A stretch of 64,000 nucleotides of DNA from Microglena sp. YARC (Eukaryota > Chlorophyta > Chlorophyceae > Chlamydomonadales > Chlamydomonadaceae): the NCBI GenBank assembly GCA_022414725.1, contig CM039466.1, forward strand, positions 17,076,786-17,140,785. The letters run 5' to 3'. Positions 9,041 through 20,200 of the stretch are shown here, one piece after another. The position numbers were made by a program, and so were the translations under genes. The first letter of the stretch is position 1; each line of letters starts with the position of its first letter. Under the pieces are notes generated by a model. It was not told the origin of the DNA. It ran no database searches and saw only the letters and a program-made list of their open reading frames with translations.

Positions 9041-10238
9041 TTAGTCACAGACCAGCGCCGATATAGTCATGATTACAGTCGGTGTTGTTTGATGCATGTA
9101 ATACCGGAGTTTCTTTGTGGGGGTCGAATGACCCATCGGCATTTGTCCGATAGTGACGAGATTTCTGACGAACCCAGATAGCTTGTTTATGACTTTTTTG
9201 CTGGTGATTGTCGAGCTTAATCCGAATGCGGCGATGACAAGTCCTAGGCTGTAGAGGTCGCTTTTCGATACGAGCATGTTGAGTAGGTCGCACCTCCAGT
9301 TTTTGTTTCCTGCTTGTCGTTTGTATGCGTGTGTGTCTATGAGAGGCTCCCATGATTTGCGTATAGTGCGTGCGTTGATGTCTTGGGGGATGAGTATGCT
9401 TTTGCTTTGGAAGTAGGCAAACGAGCTATCGAAGTTTGTGCTGAAACGCTAAATGGGGACGCGTACAGATCGGTTACTACAGACATGTCTAACGAGTTCA
9501 GTGCACGTGATCAGGAATTTGCACCATGGTATCGTAGTCTGCCAAGCGCACAATGATAGATCCGTCTGGCATGTCCTTCCATAGGATGTTGTTCAACTTG
9601 ACATCTCCGTGGTGGAAGAAATCCGTACAATGAAAAGTAAGAGAGTGTGTCTAGAACCGCTTCTGCTACATCGAGAATTCGCCCTAGCGTGAGCTTCTTT
9701 ATGAACTCTTTTGACCCTAAATCACCTGTGAACCGCCTCAGAACCGGATAGATTCCTTTGCTAGTGCGTATGCATAGTGTTACTATGTAGGTGTCATTCA
9801 CGTGCATGGACGTGAATGCGTCTACAGGTTTGTGTCTGGCTATGACTCCGAGTTTGAATATTTTCCAGAGCATGTTCCATTCCGGCATGCTCTTTAGGAA
9901 TGAGTGTACGGAGGATTGCGTGTACTTTGTTTTCTTTGACGGCGTCGTTTCGTTCCACAGTTTAGTGAGGATAGACGTGAGACAATCGGCGTCGAGGTTA
10001 TCAGGCGCACGTCTATTAAGGATGTTTTTGAATTTCCTTATGACGACTTCTTTTGCTAGGGTACGCATGTGTCAGTGTCTTGAGACTGTTGTACCTAACC
10101 GACAACAGTTTCTCCTGTGTGTACGTTGAACGTGTCCACGACGAATACGTCTCCCTCCGACTGCACATCATTTTTAAGGAGTTCGATCTCGCAAATGACG
10201 TTGAAACCTCCCTCGCTAATAATATTTCCTTTGCTCAT
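9041..10238 (-). pseudogene. Serine/threonine protein kinase, broken in several places
   Basis: Kinase landmarks occur in the right order but in different frames. ATG 10238 opens MSKGNIISEGGFNVICEIEL with a degenerate glycine loop. Then comes MRTLAKEVVIRKFKNIL from 10068. The catalytic loop appears at about 9590-9615 as HHGDVKLNNILW (HxDxKxxN pattern), followed by RLADYDTMVQ in the DFG position. Finally LVSKSDLYSLGLVIAAFG matches the helix-F region. At least four frame changes are needed, several at T or A runs. The number of lesions exceeds that in neighbouring genes, so true decay is more likely than sequence error alone. Giant viruses often encode such kinases; the substrate is unknown. 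Confidence 0.75.
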
Positions 10239-10282
10239 TGTTTGGATTCGTTTTCATTCTTAAATTAAAAAAAAATCATGAA

Positions 10283-10546
10283 TCAAGAGAACGAACGACC
10301 ACGTGTACAGGGATGGGTAAGATAATTGTGTTTGATCGCTTTCGCTATGTTGATATCTTTCAACCTATACAGTTTCGAGACGATCATGCCCATGCGTAAG
10401 GATATCGCCCTAATTCTCCGGAGATTGCCGGGAGATCTTGTAAAGAAGCAAGATGCAAAAAATGAGGAGGGGGGGGTTGTAGTGGGTGGGCGAAGCCGAT
10501 GATCGTCAAAGGAATGACAGACATCTTCAAAAAGGTGGTCCAACAA
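10283..10546 (-). other. Open frame upstream of the kinase, uncertain gene
   Basis: An open frame with no ATG near its start carries a plausible C-terminal segment (RAISLRMGMIVSKLYRLKDI, then NIAKAIKHNYLTH). A C run at about 10475-10485 may hide a frame change. It could be the end of a decayed gene whose front was removed by the Fanzor remnant at 10600. I would not assign a function. Confidence 0.25.
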
Positions 10547-10599
10547 GTTCAGTGATCAGTAAATGGACCCCTGACTGAAACCCCTCCAAGCCTTGTAAA

Positions 10600-11156
10600 A
10601 AACCGAACTCATGTCGGACGGCTCACTTCAACTGTTTTGTATGCTCGCTTGCGGTGTAACCAAGTTTGCGTGTGGGTAGCGTCCACAAGTTTTTGGAACA
10701 TCTTGACAGAGGACAGAGACACTCTGCAAGCTGTTGGAAGATTGGAGTACCCGAAGTAAGACAAGCGGTAAGCGGATTCACAATATTCTCCACTGCAAAA
10801 GCAGTCAAAGCGGAGCGCCACGCCAACAGAGCGGCGGTAGGCTCCACTGCGGGAAGACTTGGGACCGAGATGTGAACGCTTCCAGGAACATCCTGATGCT
10901 TACACTCCACCAAGTCTTTGGGAGAGAGCGACCTCTCGCGTTTCGCCGAGACGCTCCGAGAAGCTCCGAGAAAACCCCACCAACACCTGATACTGATTTG
11001 GGGACACAGACGGTTGAACGGTTTACCAAAGAGGCGAACTCTGAATATTTTTCGAGAACCTCTTCAACTTGCTGCACCCCCCCCTACGTTGCCCAAAAGC
11101 AACGATCTGCAGTCTGGATGATTATAAGGTGTGTCCCACTTTATTTGAGAACAAGA
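10600..11156 (+). mobile_element. Fanzor element remnant (3' end)
   Basis: The plus strand encodes a degraded C-terminal Fanzor segment matching the intact copy at 42528-43000: KRIHNILHCKSSQSG, GGRLHCGKTWDRDVNASRNI (with the third RuvC Asp), then the tail through a hairpin CGTTGC-CCAAAA-GCAACG near 11090. It ends with TATTTGAGAACAA at 11142-11154, the inner part of the class A inverted repeat. The 5' part is unrecognisable and holds stops. It sits directly upstream of the XRN1 pseudogene. Confidence 0.85.
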
Positions 11157-11200
11157 AGTGTAAAAGACTACAGGCATTCTCATTTTTGTGTTTTGTATGA

Positions 11201-12936
11201 ATGGGTATCCCGTACCTGTTTTCTCACCTTCGGAGGCGTTATCCTTCTTGTGTTCACGATGTGCGCTCCCCTGACCGCATGTACGATCACGTGTACATCG
11301 ATTTTAACGCGGTATGTCCACGACGCTCTTTCAAGGTTTCCCAACACCACACCCCGAGCAGGTCGTCCCAACATTCGATGGATCGACTTGAATATCTTGT
11401 ATGTTGTACCGTCCAGGCAAGTTGTTGTTCGTCTCTGTAGATGGCACCGCTCCTCTAGCGAAGATGCAGCAACAGCGGAAATCGTAGGTTTTGTGCACGA
11501 ATTGACACAGCGACGACACTGTGATGGAGAGACGAAACAACCACCCCAGAACCGAGATGAAACGTACCTGGACCGTGCCCACATTAATCTCCTGCACCCC
11601 CTTCATGCACCACCTTTCGCCGCGGTCTCCCAAGGGTTCTCTGCGCGTTTTTTCGTGCACATGCCCTTCTGTCGAGGTGGTTCTGTCCACCGACCTCGAG
11701 TCAGGGGAGGGTGAGCAGAAGATCTTCCGGGCATATCACCGCCTGCGTACAGGGATTCGCAATCGCATCCTGTGCTTGTGCACGGATTGGACGCGGACCT
11801 CATCCTAATGTCGTTGCTCTCTCCTCATTGGAACGCGATTGAGTTGTACCGTGAGACTCCCGGTGGTTGTGGAGGTGACTGCATCCTTTAACGTGCGATC
11901 GCTCCGCACTCAGCTGGAGCGCAACATAAACGTCCGTGACTTCGTCGTAATCTGTCTATTGCTTGGAAAACGACTTTTCATCCCTTCTCTGACCGGACTT
12001 CGTCTCAAAACGAATGGGTTGAGCATACTGCTGTCCATGTACACTCATTAGCTGGAGGAGGACACGGGGTCTAATGCGCGCACCTCTTCCCCCCTTGGCT
12101 GTCTACCGGAGGACCTGACGTTTACGGCAGGCATTTCGTTGAGTGCTCTACGCTCGTTTTATGTCAAGTATAGCGGAGAACGAGCCACCAGCTCGCGCGC
12201 GAGGAGGATGCTTGGGTACAATGAGCAGTGCGCGAACGTACACGCAAATATCGAAGAGAAACCCGACTAGTAGCAGTAGTACTAATGCGTACGGTATGCT
12301 GGCGATGCATATGCAATGGGAGGGGGAGAAAGGTACCCTTTGGAGAATCCGGAGAGCGGCATCGTCGACTTCGTTCACCACGCCCGCATGCCGCATGTTC
12401 TTTGGCGTCGACGATACCGACAACGCTCTATTTGTGGGCGGGGGCAGCTGGTTCCGCTGCCGGGATCGCGAAGCCGCGACGATGGCGGTGTGCGAGGCGG
12501 GACTTGCGTGGACACTGCGTTACCTGGTGACCAGAAGCCTGTATAGTGTGGGGTTGCGACGTACCCAGTATGATTACGCGCCTCTTGCACTTTGACATCC
12601 ACAACACTTTTCTGAGCGAGGTCGACACCGCATTAATCATCGAGGAACTCGAATGACCACTTCTCTACACTTGACCCGCACACAACTAGAGCCGTTTCCG
12701 TATCCCGTGTGCACAAGCGCGCTTCTACAATGGGGGAGTTGATGCCGTTGATGGGGACAACTAACGCCTTTCTCTTTCCTCATTTCTACCCCCTTCGCCC
12801 CTTGGCGTCCGCGGTGGACGTTATGTGTTCGGACGCCGTCACCCGATCCGACGAGTGCGCGTTCATGTTTCCGTCCAGTTACCGGTTTGCGTACGTATTT
12901 AGGTGGAGCGGACGTGGGAGTGCCACTGCACAATAA
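11201..12936 (+). pseudogene. XRN1-like 5'-3' exoribonuclease, heavily frameshifted
   Basis: ATG 11201 opens MGIPYLFSHLRRRYP, the typical XRN family N-terminus, then YDHVYIDFNAV. Further family blocks lie in other frames: FVSVDGTAPLAKMQQQRKS near 11430-11485, VVLSTDLESGEGEQKIFRAY near 11670-11730, HPVLVHGLDADLILMSLLSP near 11765-11825, then RDFVVICLLLG near 11935-11970 and the late AGLAWTLRYL block near 12500. All are hallmark acidic-pocket or fold segments of XRN1/XRN2 enzymes, which degrade 5'-monophosphorylated RNA after decapping. At least six lesions are needed to join them. The end is uncertain; 12936 closes the last coherent frame. Viral XRN1 would normally help destroy host mRNA; here it is almost surely dead. 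Confidence 0.8.
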
Positions 12937-13006
12937 TTCCGCATGTGGACCTTGACGTCATCGGGAATGTCATCGTTAGGGCATCCGCGTGATGTAGTAG
13001 AAAGTT

Positions 13007-13096
13007 TTAGACGGAAAACCGCATATGCAGTAGACGGAAACCGCATGGCAGTACGAAACGAAACGCTGCAAATGCAAGTAGACGGAAACCGCATGA
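13007..13096. repeat. Three copies of a short motif AGACGGAAACCGCAT
   Basis: The 15-base motif (first copy with an extra A) occurs near 13010, 13030 and 13078, spaced by unrelated bases. There is no larger palindrome. It may be an old duplication or regulatory sites; nothing further can be supported. Confidence 0.6.
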
Positions 13097-13166
13097 TGAG
13101 CAAAAGAAATCGTCCTCTTATAAGAATTTTCACTGATACCGTAGTAATTTATTTTACAACAATCAA

Positions 13167-13394
13167 TCAATGTTTAACCACACAGATAACCTGCAAACAA
13201 CTTGATTTGGGGATACGATGGGTTCTATCATCCGTCGATGTTCAAGCTAGACAATGTCTATGCAATCACAGCCAAACCGTGGACAACGAACTACGAGTTG
13301 TCGTGGACGACGCAACGGACCACATGACAACAAACAACCACGCCATTGTGTATTCTCACAATTGGGCTGAATTGTTTGGCGTGCATTCATCTCG
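13167..13394 (+). other. Coding-like fragment running into the gap
   Basis: One frame reads DGFYHPSMFKLDNVYAITA and KPWTTNYELSWTTQRTT. Another then reads NHAIVYSHNWAELFGVHSS up to the first N. Both look like real protein rather than noise, which suggests a frameshifted gene whose remainder is hidden by the assembly gap. No family was recognised. Confidence 0.3.
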
Positions 13395-14394
13395 NNNNNN
13401 NNNNNNNNNNNNNNNNNNNNNNNNNNNNNNNNNNNNNNNNNNNNNNNNNNNNNNNNNNNNNNNNNNNNNNNNNNNNNNNNNNNNNNNNNNNNNNNNNNNN
13501 NNNNNNNNNNNNNNNNNNNNNNNNNNNNNNNNNNNNNNNNNNNNNNNNNNNNNNNNNNNNNNNNNNNNNNNNNNNNNNNNNNNNNNNNNNNNNNNNNNNN
13601 NNNNNNNNNNNNNNNNNNNNNNNNNNNNNNNNNNNNNNNNNNNNNNNNNNNNNNNNNNNNNNNNNNNNNNNNNNNNNNNNNNNNNNNNNNNNNNNNNNNN
13701 NNNNNNNNNNNNNNNNNNNNNNNNNNNNNNNNNNNNNNNNNNNNNNNNNNNNNNNNNNNNNNNNNNNNNNNNNNNNNNNNNNNNNNNNNNNNNNNNNNNN
13801 NNNNNNNNNNNNNNNNNNNNNNNNNNNNNNNNNNNNNNNNNNNNNNNNNNNNNNNNNNNNNNNNNNNNNNNNNNNNNNNNNNNNNNNNNNNNNNNNNNNN
13901 NNNNNNNNNNNNNNNNNNNNNNNNNNNNNNNNNNNNNNNNNNNNNNNNNNNNNNNNNNNNNNNNNNNNNNNNNNNNNNNNNNNNNNNNNNNNNNNNNNNN
14001 NNNNNNNNNNNNNNNNNNNNNNNNNNNNNNNNNNNNNNNNNNNNNNNNNNNNNNNNNNNNNNNNNNNNNNNNNNNNNNNNNNNNNNNNNNNNNNNNNNNN
14101 NNNNNNNNNNNNNNNNNNNNNNNNNNNNNNNNNNNNNNNNNNNNNNNNNNNNNNNNNNNNNNNNNNNNNNNNNNNNNNNNNNNNNNNNNNNNNNNNNNNN
14201 NNNNNNNNNNNNNNNNNNNNNNNNNNNNNNNNNNNNNNNNNNNNNNNNNNNNNNNNNNNNNNNNNNNNNNNNNNNNNNNNNNNNNNNNNNNNNNNNNNNN
14301 NNNNNNNNNNNNNNNNNNNNNNNNNNNNNNNNNNNNNNNNNNNNNNNNNNNNNNNNNNNNNNNNNNNNNNNNNNNNNNNNNNNNNNNNNNNNNN
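13395..14394. other. Assembly gap of 1000 N
   Basis: Exactly 1000 ambiguous bases, so probably a placeholder of arbitrary length joining two contigs. Order and distance across it are not established by the sequence. Confidence 0.95.
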
Positions 14395-17230
14395 GTGGCA
14401 GACCCCTTATTTAGAGTGTGTTTGTTGTGAAAGCTTTCGTACATTTTGACAGTTATTTATAGTGTCCTCATGTGCAGACCCTTATTTCAGGTGTGTTTTG
14501 TTTGTGAAAGTTATTCTACATTTTATAGGTTTTTGAGTGTCTCAATGTGCAGAGCCTTATTTCAGAGTGTGTTTGTTTGGTGAATAGCTCTTCTACATTT
14601 TGACACTTATTTTAAGTGTTCCTCAGTGCAGACCTGTATTTCAGAGTGTGTTTGTTTGTGAAAGCTCTCTTACATTTTTGATAGCTCTTTTTGAGTGTCT
14701 CATGTGCAGACATTTTTTCAGAGTGTGTTTGTTTGTGAAAGCTTCTCAATTTTGATGGGCTATTTTGAGTGTCCTCATGTCGGACAACTTTATTCTCAGA
14801 GTGTGTTTGTTTTTGTGAAATCTTCTCTACATTTTGTAAGCTATTTTGGTGTGTCCTCAATGTGCAGCCACCTTATTTAGAGTGTGTTTGTTTGTGAGCT
14901 TCTCCCTATCATTTTGATAGCTATTTGTCGTGTCTCCATGTGCAGGCAACCGATATTCAGCAGTGTGTTTGGTGGTGTGAATCCTCTCTACATTTTTGAG
15001 CTATTTTGAAGTGTCACCTCATGTGCAGACACCTTATCTTCAGAGTTGTTGTATTGGGTGAAAGCTTCTCTACATTTTAATATATTCTATTTGTGTTCCT
15101 CACTGTGCAGGACTTATTTCCGAGTGTGTTTGATTTGTGAAAGCTTCTACATTTTTAGCACAGTTATTTCAGTGCCTCATTGTGGCAGACCCTTATTTAA
15201 AGTTGGTTTTGTTTTGTGAAAATCTTTTCTTCATTTTGACGATTATTGGGTTAAAGTGTCTCATGGTGCATGACGCACCTTATTTCGAGCGTTGTTTGTT
15301 TTGAACAGCTTCTCTACATTTTGGATGCTATTTTGAGTTCCTGCTGCAAGACACTATATTTTAGAGTGTGTTTGGTTGTGATAAGCTGTCTCTGTCACAT
15401 TTCAGATGAAAGTACTTATTTTTGTGTGCCTATTCAGAACCTTATTTCGAGTTTGTGTTTGTTTGCTCGAAGACTTCTTCTACATTTGATAGCTATTTTG
15501 AGTGTCCTCATGGTGATGACACTTATTTCAGAGTGTGTTTGTTTGTGAAAGCTTCTCTACATTTTGATACATTTTGATATTCTATTTTGAGTGTCCCCTG
15601 TGCGTGCAGACACCATATTTCAGAGTGTGTTTGTTTGTGAAATTCCTCTCTAGCTTCTTGAGTGTCCTCAGTGCAGACAACATTTCAGATGTATTTAGTT
15701 TGTGAAAGCTATTGATAAGCTATTTGAGTGACTCATGTGCAGACACTTATTTCAGAGTGTGTTTGTTGTGAAAGCTTCCTCTACTTTTGATACGATATGT
15801 TTGTGGTGTTCCTTCATTGGTGCAGAACCTTATTTCAGAGTGTGTTTGGTTTGTGAAAGCTTCTCTAGCTTCTCTAATTTTGATAGGCTATTTTGTGGTG
15901 TCTCGATGTGCATGTGGAAGACACCTTATTCAGGAGTGTGTTTTGTTTGTGAAATTTCTTACATTTTGATGCTGTCCTACATGTGCAGACACATTTTGTA
16001 GCTGCTACATTGATGTTTTGAGTGTCGTCAATGTGCAGAAACTTATTTCAGAGGTGTGTTTGTTTGTGAAAGCTTTCTACTTTTGAATAGCGACCTATTT
16101 TGTGTGTCCTACATAGTGGCGACACCTTATTTCAGAGTGTGTTTGTTTGTGAAATCGTTCTCTACCATTTTGACATTTTGAATTTTTAATTTTTGTCTCT
16201 CATGTGCAGACATGCCTTAAGTTTCGAGTGTTGTTTGTTTTTGTGGAAAGACTCTAATTTTTGATAGCTATTTTACTCATTGGAGGCTTATTTCAGATTT
16301 TGGAAAATTTCTCTACATTTTGATAGCTATTTTTTGTTTGTGTCCCATGCAGACATCCTTATTTTCAGAAGTGTGTTTTGTTTGTGAGAACACTTATTAA
16401 GGTGCAAGTTATTTTGTGTGGTAAAGCTTCTCTAATTTTGATAGCTAATTTTTGTGTTCCTCATGTGCAGACCTTATTTCTAGATGTGTTTTGTTTGTTG
16501 AATCTTTCCTACATTTTGGATAGCTATTTTGTGGATGTGCAGACTTAAGTTTCCTCAAAGTGTTTTGGTTTGTGGCATTTTGGATAGCTATTTTGGGTGT
16601 TCGCCTGCAGTACATCATTTCAGAGTGTGCTTCTTTACATTTTTCGCTATTTTTGCCTCATTTGAAGTGTTGTTTTGCTTTGTATTCTTCTTCTTTTTGA
16701 TACTTATTTTGGCTGTGTTCTTTGATTTCAGAGTTGTTTTGTTTGTGGAAAGCTCTCTTAACATTTTGAGTAAGCATTGTGAGTGTCCTCATGTGCAGAC
16801 AACCTTAATATCAAGTGTGTTTGTTTGTGGAAAGCTTCTCTAACTTTTAATAGCTCATTTTGAGGTGTCCTCATGTGCAGACCGTGACCCTTATCCCAGA
16901 GTGGTGTTTATATTGGTAGAAGGTCTTCTTGACATTTGAAGCTAGCTCTTTTGTTGTCTCATGGTGGCAGTGACACTTGAATTTCAGAGTGTGTTTGTTT
17001 GTGAAAGCCTTCTCTAACATTTTGATAGCTATTTTTGAGTGTCCTCATTGTGCAGACACCTTATTTCAGAGTGTGTTTGTTTGTGAAAGCTTTCTCTACA
17101 TTTTGATAGCTAGGCTTTTTGAGTGTCCTCATGTGCAGACACCTTATTTCAGAGTGTGTTTGTTTGTTGAAAGTAGCTATTTTTGCAGACCTTAGTGTGT
17201 TTGTTTGTGCTACATTTTGATAGCTATTTT
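14395..17230. repeat. Ragged part of the 78-bp tandem array
   Basis: The same 78-bp unit as the array to the right is recognisable throughout, but units here differ by many single-base insertions and deletions, duplicated letters and dropped segments, and unit length varies from about 60 to 100. Substitutions are few compared with indels. That error style is typical of uncorrected single-molecule reads, and the raggedness fades away from the gap, so I read it as poor consensus rather than ancient divergence. Confidence 0.85.
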
Positions 17231-20200
17231 GAGTGTCCTCATGTGCAGACACCTTATTTCAGAGTGTGTTTGTTTGTGAAGCTTCTCTCTACATTTTGAT
17301 AGCTATTTTGAGTCCTCATGTGCAGACACCTTATTTCAGAGTGTGTTTGTTTGTGAAAGCTTCTCTACATTTTGATAGCTATTTTGTGTGTCCTCATGTG
17401 CAGACACCTTATTTCAGAGTGTGTTTGTTTGTGAAAGCTTCTCTACATTTTGATAGCTATTTTGTGTGTCCTCATGTGCAGACACCTTATTTCAGAGTGT
17501 GTTTGTTTGTGAAAGCTTCTCTACATTTTGATAGCTATTTTGAGTGTCCTCATGTGCAGACACCTTATTTCAGAGTGTGTTTGTTTGTGAAAGCTTCTCT
17601 ACATTTTGATAGCTATTTTGAGTGTCCTCATGTGCAGACACCTTATTTCAGAGTGTGTTTGTTTGTGAAAGCTTCTCTACATTTTGATAGCTATTTGTGT
17701 GTCCTCATGTGCAGACACCTTATTTCAGAGTGTGTTTGTTTGTGAAAGCTTCTCTACATTTTGATAGCTATTTTGAGTGTCCTCATGTGCAGACACCTTA
17801 TTTCAGAGTGTGTTTGTTTGTGAAAGCTTCTCTACATTTTGATAGCTATTTTGTGTGTCCTCATGTGCAGACACCTTATTTCAGAGTGTGTTTGTTTGTG
17901 AAAGCTTCTCTACATTTTGATAGCTATTTTGAGTGTCCTCATGTGCAGACACATATTTTAGAGTGTGTTTGTTTGTGAAAGCTTCTCTACATTTTGATAG
18001 CTATTTTGAGTGTCCTCATGTGCAGACACCTTATTTCAGAGTGTGTTTGTTTGTGAAAGCTTCTCTACATTTTGATAGCTATTTTGGTGTCCTCATGTGC
18101 AGACACCTTATTTCAGAGTGTGTTTGTTTGTGAAAGCTTCTCTACATTTTGATAGCTTGTTTGAGTGTCCTCATGTGCAGACACCTTATTTTCAGAGTGT
18201 GTTTGTTTGTGAAAGCTTCTCTACATTTTGATAGCTATTTTGAGTGTCCTCATGTGCAGACACCTTATTTCAGAGTGTGTTTGTTTGTGAAAGCTTCTCT
18301 ACATTTTGATAGCTATTTTGAGTGTCCTCATGTGCAGACACCTTATTTTCAGAGTGTGTTTGTTTGTGAAAGCTTCTCTACATTTTGATAGCTATTTTGT
18401 GTGTCCTCATGTGCAGACACCTTTATTTCAGAGTGTGTTTGTTTGTGAAAGCTTCTCTACATTTTGATAGCTATTTTGTGTGTCCTCATGTGCAGACACC
18501 TTATTTCAGAGTGTGTTTGTTTGTGAAAGCTTCTCTACATTTTGATAGCTATTTTGTGTCCTCATGTGCAGACACCTTATTTCAGAGTGTGTTTGTTTGT
18601 GAAAGCTTCTCTACATTTTGATAGCTATTTGTGTGTCCTCATGTGCAGACACCTTATTTCAGAGTGTGTTTGTTTGTGAAAGCTTCTCTACATTTTGATA
18701 GCTATTTTGAGTGTCCTCATGTGCAGACACCTTATTTCAGAGTGTGTTTGTTGTGAAAGCTTCTTACATTTTGATAGCTATTTTGAGTGTCCTCATGTGC
18801 AGACACCTTATTTCAGAGTGTGTTTTTTGTGAAAGCTTCTCTACATTTTGATAGCTATTTTGAGTGTCCTCATGTGCAGACACCTTATTTCAGAGTGTGT
18901 TTGTTTGTGAAAGCTTCTCTACATTTTGATAGCTATTTTGAGTGTCCTCATGTGCAGACACCTTATTTCAGAGTGTGTTTGTTTTGTGAAAGCTTCTCTA
19001 CATTTTGATAGCTATTTTGAGTGTCCTCATGTGCAGACACCTTATTTCAGAGTGTGTTTGTTTGTGAAAGCTTCTCTACATTTTGATAGCTATTTTGAGT
19101 GTCCTCATGTGCAGACACCTTATTTCAGAGTGTGTTTGTTTGTGAAAGCTTCTCTACATTTTGATAGCTATTTTTTGAGTGTCCTCATGTGCAGACACCT
19201 TATTTCAGAGTGTGTTTGTTTGTGAAAGCTTCTCTACATTTTGATGAAAGCTATTTTGAGTGTCCTCATGTGCAGACACCTTATTTCAGAGTGTGTTTGT
19301 TGTGAAAGCTTCTCTACATTTTGATAGCTATTTTGAGTGTCCTCATGTGCAGACACCTTATTTCAGAGTGTGTTTGTTTGTGAAAGCTTCTCTACATTTT
19401 GATAGCTATTTGAGTGTCCTCATGTGCAGACACCTTATTTCAGAGTGTGTTTGTTTTGTGAAAGCTTCTCTACATTTTGATAGCTATTTTGAGTGTCCTC
19501 ATGTGCAGACACCTTATTTCAGAGTGTGTTTGTTTGTGAAAGCTTCTCTACATTTTGATAGCTATTTTGAGTGTCCTCATGTGCAGACACCTTATTTCAG
19601 AGTGTGTTTGTTTGTGAAAGCTTCTCTACATTTTGATAGCTATTTTGAGTGTCCTCATGTGCAGACACCTTATTTCAGAGTGTGTTTGTTTGTGAAAGCT
19701 TCTCTACATTTTGATAGCTATTTTGAGTGTCCTCATGTGCAGACACCTTATTTCAGAGTGTGTTTGTTTGTGAAAGCTTCTCTACATTTTGATAGCTATT
19801 TTGAGTGTCCTCATGTGCAGACACCTTATTTCAGAGTGTGTTTGTTTGTGAAAGCTTCTCTACATTTTGATAGCTATTTTGAGTGTCCTCATGTGCAGAC
19901 ACCTTATTTCAGAGTGTGTTTGTTTGTGAAAGCTTCTCTACATTTTGATAGCTATTTTGAGTGTCCTCATGTGCAGACACCTTATTTCAGAGTGTGTTTG
20001 TTTGTGAAAGCTTCTCTACATTTTGATAGCTATTTTAAGTGTCCTCATGTGCAGACACCTTATTTCAGAGTGTGTTTGTTTGTGAAAGCTTCTCTACATT
20101 TTGATAGCTATTTTGAGTGTCCTCATGTGCAGACACCTTATTTCAGAGTGTGTTTGTTTGTGAAAGCTTCTCTACATTTGATAGCTATTTTGAGTGTCCT

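Noticed and set aside
10805..11077. Minus-strand open frames over Fanzor remnants (also 42547-42840 plus)
   Set aside because: They are antisense shadows of the conserved Fanzor C-terminal coding region and carry no family motif.
14612..14860. Zinc-finger-like reading on the minus strand of the 78-bp repeat (HKQTHSEK patterns)
   Set aside because: The minus frames contain a stop in every regular unit; the open stretch exists only because of random indels in the ragged part.
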